Assembly (NCBI GenBank): GCA_018857735.1
Contig: JABMCL010003843.1
Coordinates: 197,501-261,500 of the forward strand
Source of the DNA: Alviniconcha marisindica
Lineage: Eukaryota > Mollusca > Gastropoda > Provannidae
DNA: 64,000 nt
Direction: 5' to 3'
Positions 56,692 to 64,000 of this stretch are shown one piece after another. The position numbers and the translations under genes are program-made. The stretch's first letter is position 1, and every line of letters begins with the position of its first letter. Under the pieces are notes generated by a model, which was not told where the DNA came from, did no database searches, and saw only the letters and a program-made list of their open reading frames with translations.

Positions 56692-57669
56692 CTATTCTTC
56701 TTCGTCCGCACTCATTTCATTTCCCGACATAGCACGCCTGAAAGCTTCATCCAGATCTGTGTGAATGTTCACTCTAACAATGCGACCGTTCTTCACCTTG
56801 GCAAGAATTTTCCCATTTGAACTCCACACCGACATCGTAGCAGAATGTTCACTCGCCTTTCTGAACACTTGGTAATTCGCGTACGTCAAGTCTTCCCCGA
56901 TGACAATACCTTTGTTCTTGAGGTTGCGTCGACTGATGATGACGCTGTCTCTCTTCTTACAATCGAAGAATCGCACAAGAATGGGCCTTGCTCTGGTGCT
57001 GCTGCGTTGTCCTGTCCTGTGGGCCACCTCGATGTCGCTGGCGGTGATCGGGATGCCAACCTTGTCACTGAAGAATCGCACACACCTTCGCTGTGCAATC
57101 GGCTGCAGTTTCCTTCTCCTTCTCTGGCACCTTAAACACTCGCAGATTCCACCTCCTGGAGTACTGCTGTAGGTCGTTCAGCTCTCTCTCTCATTCTGCT
57201 TGATTCTCCGATCTTGCTGTTTAATCATGCCTGTAGCAGTTTCATTCACTTTCTTCAGAGACTTCACTTCTGACTCCAGTTTTTCTGCCTTCACCTCTGT
57301 ATCAAACAACCGCCCCTCCAGCTTCTCCAACTTCTCCATAAAAGTCTTGGTCAGGCACTTTACCTCATCCCTCATCTGCTCGACGTCTACTTTGGTTGCC
57401 AAGGTATCCAAGCGTTTGCTGATGTTGTCTAGTGCTGCCTGTCCCGCCATGTCAGAGTCCTCTACTACAGTGTTCATGCGCTTCTTTTCCTGCTTCTTAC
57501 TGTCGTTTTCTGAACTGATGCTGACGTCACTTTCATCCGAAGTTGATGAGTTGTTTCTCTTTAATCCGGTCCTCGAAAAATAAGAACTAATCACGCTCAT
57601 CACTCCAGAACAAGCTCTCAAAAACCATTTGAAACTAGCAACGTGCCGATATTCACAGTTTCTCCTCAC
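56692..57669 (-). pseudogene. L1/Tx1-like ORF1 (coiled coil plus RRM-like nucleic-acid-binding protein)
   Basis: The N-terminal half (57669-57178) has a Ser/Asp-rich start (SSTSDESDVSISSENDSKK) and a heptad region (LDTLATKVDVEQMRDEV, KLEKLEGRLFDTEVKAEKLE). The C-terminal half (57081-56692, another frame) has GIPITASDIEVAHRTGQ, ARPILVRFFDCKKRDSVI and RRNLKNKGIVIGEDLT, the usual RRM/CTD pattern of L1 ORF1p. A frame change near 57100-57180 separates them. The role in an active element is RNA binding and chaperoning of the RNP. Confidence 0.75.
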
Positions 57670-57916
57670 AGTAACGCTTCACTCACACTGGCAACGTGCC
57701 GATGATCTGCCAACAGTTTGTTTACATTTCTGTAAGCGCTGCCAGTCGCCGATCAAGCCATCAAAACTGGCTAAAAAGCATATCGGCGGATTCCCTGCAC
57801 GGAGACCTACTTACGTGTGTGGTCAGATGGATGATCAGATGGCTAATTAACTAGTAATTAAGCTTTTCAGCGACACACACAGCCAAGAACGTCCGCAGTC
57901 CCCGTGAGCGAAAGTT

Positions 57917-58128
57917 TGACACACGAACCTTTGTCACCCCCCGTGTAAACACAAAAACATTTGCTGAAAGATCTTTTTCTTATGCTGACCCAACTGTCTG
58001 GAACAATTTGCCTCAAACACTCCGCCACCCTGATTCTACCTCCTCTTTCAAAGCCGCCCTCAAGACGGACTTGTTTAATAATTATTTCTAAACTGTTTTT
58101 CACAGCCCTGCCCATCCCCTCGTCCGAC

Positions 58129-58171
<43 letters not shown>

Positions 58172-58256
58172 TTAGCGTTATTGTAAAGCGCCCTGTGCTG
58201 CCACCTAGTTTGGTAGATGGGCGCTCTAGAAATCCACTTTATTATTATTATTATAG
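57917..58256 (+). mobile_element. CR1/L2-like LINE, right half: ORF2 C-terminus and 3' tail
   Basis: After the second copy of the target duplication the frame continues (DTRTFVTPRVNTKTFAERSF, then WNNLPQTLR and FKAALKTDLFNNYF, stop near 58090). The 3' UTR contains a (GT)n run and ends gcgccctgtgctgcc, gggcgctctagaaatcc, (ATT)n. Together with 53591-54067 it is one element. Confidence 0.85.
58131..58171. repeat. (GT)n in the CR1/L2 3' UTR
   Basis: Pure GT, about 20 units, between the ORF2 stop and the 3' tail motif. Confidence 0.9.
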
Positions 58257-58304
58257 TCCGTAGCTTTAAATTTTTAAGCTTCTAGCTTTAGCTTTAGGCC
58301 GTAG

Positions 58305-58307
<3 letters not shown>

Positions 58308-58373
<66 letters not shown>

Positions 58374-58382
58374 GGTGTAGTG

Positions 58383-58447
<65 letters not shown>

Positions 58448-58637
58448 ACTGTGTGCACTGTGTGTGTGTGTGCGTGCGTGCGTGCGAGCGAGCGAGTGTG
58501 CGTACGTGCGTGCGTGCGTGCGTGTGTGTGTGTGTGTGTGTACGCGCACCATACATAATTTTGTTACTATTACCGTTAATTTCCTGCCGTGGTTCAAAAT
58601 ATGCGATGTGTCGCAACAGTGCTAACGGTTCGCCAGT

Positions 58638-58695
<58 letters not shown>

Positions 58696-58725
58696 GAAGA
58701 GAAGAAGAGAGAGAGAGAGAGAGAT
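58308..58725. repeat. (GA)n-(GT)n-(GA)n compound arrays
   Basis: GA at 58309-58371, GT with GCGT at 58384-58542, GA at 58640-58723. 58726-59510 is unique with a weak fragment of the dispersed repeat (58915-58985) and no gene seen. Confidence 0.95.
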
Positions 58726-59772
58726 GGTTTACAGCTTTGATGAATTTTATGGTTTCGTTGCTTGTTAGGCTATCACTTCCGAATAAGCCCACAAAGCTGG
58801 GTACAACAGAAAAAGAAATCGCACCTTTTCTCGATGTAGAGAGAGGCTCTTCCTTTTTCACCGATGTGCTAACGGCTTTGAGTCATTAACACACAAGGGA
58901 GTTAATTAGCGCTCGAAAAACGGCACACAGGCACAACAACAAAGATCTGAGTTGCCCACGGTAACTCTCACCTGGCATATGCGTGTAGAGCATCAGTTCC
59001 CTAGTGTTTTATCGTCGCCGAATCTTCTCACCTAGGCCTTGTTCACTGTGCGTATCGACACCGTATCGATTATCAACTCAGCCTGTTGTTACCCGATAAC
59101 CCGAGATAGAAAAGTATTATACCTCTCAGCCCTAACCCGCGAAGTGGCTGTAGACCTACTGCCCAACACAGAAATTAAGACCCCCCGTGTTGAGAACCCA
59201 TAGCTGACAAAATTAATGTTCTGCCTTTTAAAGCCTGTATTAAGGCAGAGTATATTATAACATAGCCACACATGCATGCTTCGCCCAAAGTTCCAGGAAT
59301 TTCTTCTTTGTCCTAATTTCACGTTTCAGGTCCAGTCACCTTCATTTTTTTCCAAACCCTCTCCCTACTGTTTAAACTTCTTAATTTGGCTACCGCAGTT
59401 TTCCGTGTGAACCCGTGGAATAAAGTAGGTTGCGTTACTCGCAGTGGGGAGTACCAGCAGAATAGAAATATAGTCACAAAAACATGTGTTACTGTGCAAC
59501 ATAATAATAGTAATAATACTACTACTAGATAACTATTGTATATCGCTAATATCTGGTGTACCCAAACTCACTGCGCTTTACCACATTCTCCAACATTTTC
59601 TAAGTTTCACAAACATAATACATATAATTATGACAACTAACAATGTATAATATACAAGTACAAGTGCCATATGAGAAGCAGCAATATATAAAAGGAAAAT
59701 GAATCATTATATTACTACCTACCCTTAATCCACCATCCCATCCCCACCCCCGCCCCCACTGACACACGTACA

Positions 59773-59775
59773 CAC

Positions 59776-59837
<62 letters not shown>
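59773..59837. repeat. (CA)n array
   Basis: Pure CA. The stretch 60373-62950 downstream of the Gag fragment is A/T-rich, unique at this level, and shows no gene I can support. Confidence 0.95.
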
Positions 59838-59843
<6 letters not shown>

Positions 59844-60087
59844 GTCCAACTAGCAGACGAAATAATGCTAATCAGCATTATCTCCCTTATATTTATATTT
59901 GCACATGCGCCGGTACTAAGCAATTTGATATACACAAAACATGCGCAGTGACACTAACTGGAAAACGCCCACCTAACTGTGATCCAGAGTTGCAACGGAC
60001 AGAGCTGGTGCAAGACACCAAAGCCTTGATGGCGCAAGACACCAAAACTGGCGACGAGTGAAGAAAATCGAACGAATCAAATCACAA

Positions 60088-60372
60088 AGTATGGCTTTGC
60101 CAAATGTTCATCCGTTTCCCGTTCACAGCGATGAACAATCGTCCGGCGTTCGGTGGAGAAAATACATTGACAAGTTTGAAAACCTTTTGTGCGCACTCGA
60201 TGTGCATGACGATGCAAGGAAGAAAGCACCCCTTCTTCACTACATAGGAGATGAAGCCTATGACATTTTCGACTGTTTTTCAGATGAACAAAAGGGAGTA
60301 GGTTCAGTGAACGCAGAAGGAGAAGCAAATGAGTACGAAACACTAAAACACTCATTTACAACCTACTTCTAG
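60088..60372 (+). pseudogene. LTR-retrotransposon Gag N-terminal fragment
   Basis: From the second Met the frame encodes about 94 residues of the Ty3/gypsy-type Gag pattern: PFPVHSDEQSSGVRWRKYID, FENLLCALDV, RKKAPLLHYIGDEAYDIFD, then EYETLKHSFTTYF and a stop at 60370-60372. Full Gag proteins continue well beyond this point; capsid C-terminal, zinc-knuckle and Pol parts are absent downstream. The leader just upstream has the ctggcgacgag motif common before such gag genes. It is a truncated copy and not a host gene as far as the sequence shows. Confidence 0.7.
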
Positions 60373-62959
60373 GTAGTCCAAAGTGATTTTGAAAATCAAT
60401 AGTTGATTGTTAGACTTTATATATTTGCATGGATCTTTAAAAAAAATCTGATTTCAGTGATACCAATTCTATGTTTGTAACAGTGATATTTTGCAGGGTT
60501 CCAGTTTAGTGTTGCTTTACGTCCGCAGAGACTGTATAGACTACTAGAGACTGGATTTTGCTAGGTTATCATTATGTAGCTTATTTGGATCTAGGTCAAG
60601 AATTGAGTGGGGATAATTAATTGTATTTAATATGCTGTTTTGGGGGAATTTCTTCATTAAATTTAGATGTAGTCTTGGTTGTCAGTGTACTAGTTCATGA
60701 TAAATATTGTTGTGAGAGTAAGAGGATGGGTACTACTAAGTTAATGAAATAATTGTGATGTTTAGTATTGTTCAGTACTAGGGTGACAGAGTTCTGTCCC
60801 CTAATAGAACTTATTATTAGGAACTCTCCTAATAGAAATACTTATGATGTCATCATCGGAGTGATGTCATAACGTTATGCAAAAAGAAAAGTTTTTACAT
60901 CACAGATCATCAGCTATCCATGCTCTAACCACAACTTTTTGGTGACGGCCTTTATCAAACTGATAAGGTATGTGCATCTAGCCAGTGTTTTTAATGTGAT
61001 ATTGATATTTCTTCTATGGTATCTGATAGGTTTCATTTCATGGCTCATTTACTTGCTTGTCTTATGTATTTATTCTATTATTTTGTCATTTAATTTCTTT
61101 GGGGGTTATAATCATGGTCCATGCGGCGGTGAAGTAGGCTTTGTAACCTTGTGCCTGCTATTATAGTTGAAAATATATTATGGTCCACATTATTCCTTGT
61201 AGGAGTATTGAATGTATTGACCTGAATTGTTTTCAGCAGTTACCTTGTGTCAGCTATTTTGTTTAATTCCCAGTGTTTGTCTGGAAGGTAGGAGTCTTTT
61301 GTCTAGTATTGCTGTTATTTTATATGGCTGATATAATGCTGATTGGCAAGTTGTTCTGATATTTTTCTTCTTCTTTTCTTGTACAGGGTAAAAACAAAAA
61401 CAAACAAAATAAAAATAAAAAAGACATATACACCAACAACGATAACAACTACATCTACGACTTTAATAAACCAAGGCTACAGACCATCACTGTCAGTTGG
61501 TGTTCAGTGTTTATTCATTATGGTATGAACGAACCCGCCAGTGGCAAGAAAATCTACATTTAAACTACCACTCCGGCAACATGTTTATCACTTGAGTAGA
61601 TCCGAAGTTATGATTTTTTTAATATTTATTTTTTTGCCCCAATTTGCCCACAAAATGCAAATTAGAGAAATCCTGAGATTTAAGGTCCCACCTGGAAGCT
61701 ATTTTGCATATAACCTGTCTAATATTTAGGAATCTCATTCTTCACAGTACAGATAATAGGCCCAATTTTTTGTAGACCTTCATTTTGATTATTCTTCCAG
61801 ACATTTCACATCAAACTTGCTAAATTCATAAAAAAATGCCATCCGTCAATCTTACAAATGGTAAAAAAATCATAACTCCTTTTCTACTTGTCCTATCAGA
61901 ACTCTACATGATGCATTACTTTTCTGATTGATCACAGAGAAAATTTAAAAGTCAATTTTTTTCAGGGTGACCTTGCATCACCTTACAGGCCCCGTTTCAA
62001 GGGCATATATGCGGAAGCGATGTCCCCAAAATCCTCTGTCTCCAACATCCTGGAATTGTTGCTAACTGTATTGACTTCAAATCCCCATTTCAAAACAAAG
62101 TGCACAGCAGTCTCGGCTATGTCTTCTTTTTTCAGCCTAATATATATACGAAACGAATAAACCCAAAATTTGCAACAGAAAGTGAGTGTAACCATATATA
62201 TGTGTCCTTCAGTACGTGTATGTTCCTTTCAGACATTTGATCTAGATCTAATTTCTGAGTAACCGTGCACGCTTCCCGAGTGCTGATGTCAGTAAAACAG
62301 TTGATCCACTCACCCATTTACCGACTGAATCAGTCACTTTTGTTGCAAATGTTGGCTTCATTATCTAGATCTGTTTGAGTGATTCTGATGATATTTGTGG
62401 CCCAAAATGGCACTTGAAATGTCTCAGGAATTTCCGACTGTCTCCTTGGATATTACCAATAAAGCCTCTCCTAGACTGTCATTAGTAGAAAAGTTTGCTA
62501 AAATTGCTGTTTATAAATAAATTTGTTGATCATCCCATTGACACCCAAACCAGATCTCGCCCATGTTTGCGATCGTTCACACACCGCTTCATTTTTCATT
62601 TTTACTGACAGAAGCATTCGTTTGACAGCTTAATCTGGCTTTCAAGAAAAAGATTAATAAGTTTACTCATCAACAAGATCGTTTACACGCAATGTAGGAC
62701 ACTCTGATAGTGGATAATCCACCAACTTGGCACGCACGATCGCTTGTGCGGTCGCCTCAGCGGCCATGGCTGACCGTGCGGCTGTGGTAATAAAATCTCT
62801 TTGTTATCACGTTTCGGCGGCTGAGTGTTGGACGTATGAATAGTTTTGAACTCTTATTTTAGTATAACTTTGAAGAAGAAAGATTGATCTTTCTACTGAT
62901 ATTTTTTATGAGAGTGTCCGTGGTCTAAAAATAGGACAAAATCCGTTAAACACATTTCA

Positions 62960-63478
62960 AACAACTTTATTCAGGACTTCTGCTTGTCGAAGGCAACCAT
63001 CATAGATATGGAAAGAAAGTTTAGCAACAGCACTTTTGATTGATACAGATTTCATCATGGCTGGACTAGCGTACGTCCAACACTCCGCGTCTGAAAACTG
63101 CTTAAGCAAGGGGTGTTCACAGCCTATGCGCATCGCTGACAGAAGGCAGCGCTTAGGGGTACCGAGATCGGGGTGAATTTTCACATTCTTTTTCAAAGCG
63201 TAACAAACATAACAACAAAACAACTTTATTCAGGACTTCTGCTTGTCGAAGGCAACCATCATAGATATGGAAAGAAAGTTTAGCAACAGCACTTTTGATT
63301 GATACAGATTTCATCATGGCTGGACTAGCGTACGTCCAACACTCCGCGTCTGAAAACTGCTTAAGCAAGGGGTGTTCACAGCCTATGCGCATCGCTGACA
63401 GAAGGCAGCGCTTAGGGGTACCGAGATCGGGGTGAATTTTACATTCTTTTTCAAAGCGTAAAAACATAACAACACAGT
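62960..63478 (-). repeat. 259-bp direct duplication with an open frame and AATAAA on the minus strand
   Basis: aacaactttattcaggactt starts at 62960 and again at 63219, and the units are nearly identical for their whole length. On the minus strand each unit encodes KRCLLSAMRIGCEHPLLKQF, SDAECWTYASPAMMKSVS and KLSFHIYDGCLRQAEVLNK, followed by AATAAAG. The product is not recognised. It may be a gene 3' end, an element terminus or a chance frame. Confidence 0.7.
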
Positions 63479-63534
63479 TATGAAGACGAGACAGAATTCA
63501 GGCCTCTGGCGGGGCGTTAGTGTCCGGAAGGATG

Positions 63535-64000
63535 GAACGGGTAGCTGGGGAACAGAAACAACCTGTGGGTTCACGGTTGGAGTACGTTTCCACTGCCTGA
63601 GCTGTGTGGCCCGGTTTCGGGGTTAGCCAGTGGGACGCAACGGGAAGCAATAGTTAGGAGCTCGTTGAAGTGGAGTTGAATAAAGACTCACCGTTGGAAG
63701 ATATAAATAACAAGCCCATTTAGTGTGACTCGGTAACGAGAAAAGAACAAAAACAGGACCCACAAACGAAGACAGGTACTTGGGGAACGGAAACAGTCCG
63801 TGGGTTCACCACTGGAGTATGTTTCCAAGGTCTGTGTGAGGTAAACTGTTTTATTCTAAGATAATGACCAATATGACAAATTAACCGAATATGGAATAAC
63901 GGGGTACCCGCCGCTAGTATCAGACGGAACCGATAATGAAAGACAGGTATATGAGGAGCAGAAACAATCAGTGGGTTCACGATTGGAGTACGTTTCCATT
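63535..64000. repeat. Sixty-bp motif repeated three times at uneven spacing
   Basis: agg/gggta.ctggggaac.gaaacaa.c..tgggttca(c) ..ggagta(c/t)gtttcca occurs at about 63538, 63773 and 63944 (the last cut by the window end). The intervening sequences are unrelated; the copies look like parts of one larger element on the minus strand. Confidence 0.6.

Larger units (their letters stand above)
54068..57916 (-). mobile_element. L1/Tx1-like LINE inserted in the CR1/L2 element
   Basis: The insertion is bounded by a 12-bp duplication, tgacacacgaac, at 54056-54067 and 57917-57928. Directly after the left copy the plus strand has T-runs (54068-54084), the A-rich tail of a minus-strand element. ORF1 is at 57669-56692 and the ORF2 C-terminal region at 55889-54458. 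The endonuclease and RT regions expected between them are missing, replaced by (GA)n, (CA)n and poly-purine sequence. Confidence 0.8.

Noticed and set aside
56845..57583. Plus-strand frames of 90-127 codons
   Set aside because: They are the reverse side of the minus-strand ORF1, whose coiled coil and RRM motifs are recognisable.
61541..61729. Short frame MARKSTFKLPLRQH with a hydrophobic stretch
   Set aside because: 62 codons in A/T-rich non-coding sequence, no splice or promoter support, hydrophobicity due to T-runs.

Overview
The window is eukaryotic genomic DNA, most likely from a marine mollusc and probably a gastropod. This rests on the mix of very long (CA/GT)n and (GA/CT)n arrays, abundant tRNA-headed SINE-like repeats, CR1/L2-type and L1/Tx1-type LINE remains, and a widely spaced multi-exon gene with canonical GT-AG introns. 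No bacterial-style operon, CRISPR array or rRNA is visible. The species guess is inference only.

Layout: 0-18 kb is repeat-dense. It holds candidate 5' exons of a plus-strand gene (3494-4369, 9017-9191 and, less surely, 17097-17177), one intact tRNA-Gly(GCC) gene (7761-7831), several SINE-like elements, and tandem arrays with periods near 130, 120, 50 and 150 bp. 18.4-42.7 kb carries the core of one plus-strand gene: thirteen exons from 18413 to a stop at 42725-42727, joined by phase-consistent splice sites. The product (about 1,290 residues for this part) has a Ser/Gly-rich disordered N-terminal block, a coiled-coil block over four exons, a run of four in-frame-skippable charged exons, and a C-terminal CAP-Gly domain with the GKHDG groove motif. 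It is therefore probably a microtubule or plus-end associated coiled-coil protein. I do not recognise its exact orthologue and give no symbol. The 5' exons have compatible phases and may belong to the same gene.

43-64 kb has the 3' flank and mobile-element remains: a possible solo LTR (about 48.69-49.95 kb), a minus-strand apurinic-endonuclease/RT LINE (about 50.0-52.8 kb), a plus-strand CR1/L2-like LINE 3' fragment split by a minus-strand L1/Tx1-like element with a 12-bp target duplication (53.59-58.26 kb), an LTR-retrotransposon Gag fragment (60.09-60.37 kb), and a 259-bp direct duplication (62.96-63.48 kb).

The most unusual structure is that several introns of the CAP-Gly gene carry tandem arrays seeded on their own splice junctions. 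About 20 copies of a 56-bp unit before the exon at 23290 each repeat the 3' splice site and the first coding bases. A 68-bp array after the exon at 21153 repeats the exon end and donor. Smaller duplications sit at 37017-37160 and 42487-42663. Decoy acceptor use would run into an in-frame stop 13 codons later.
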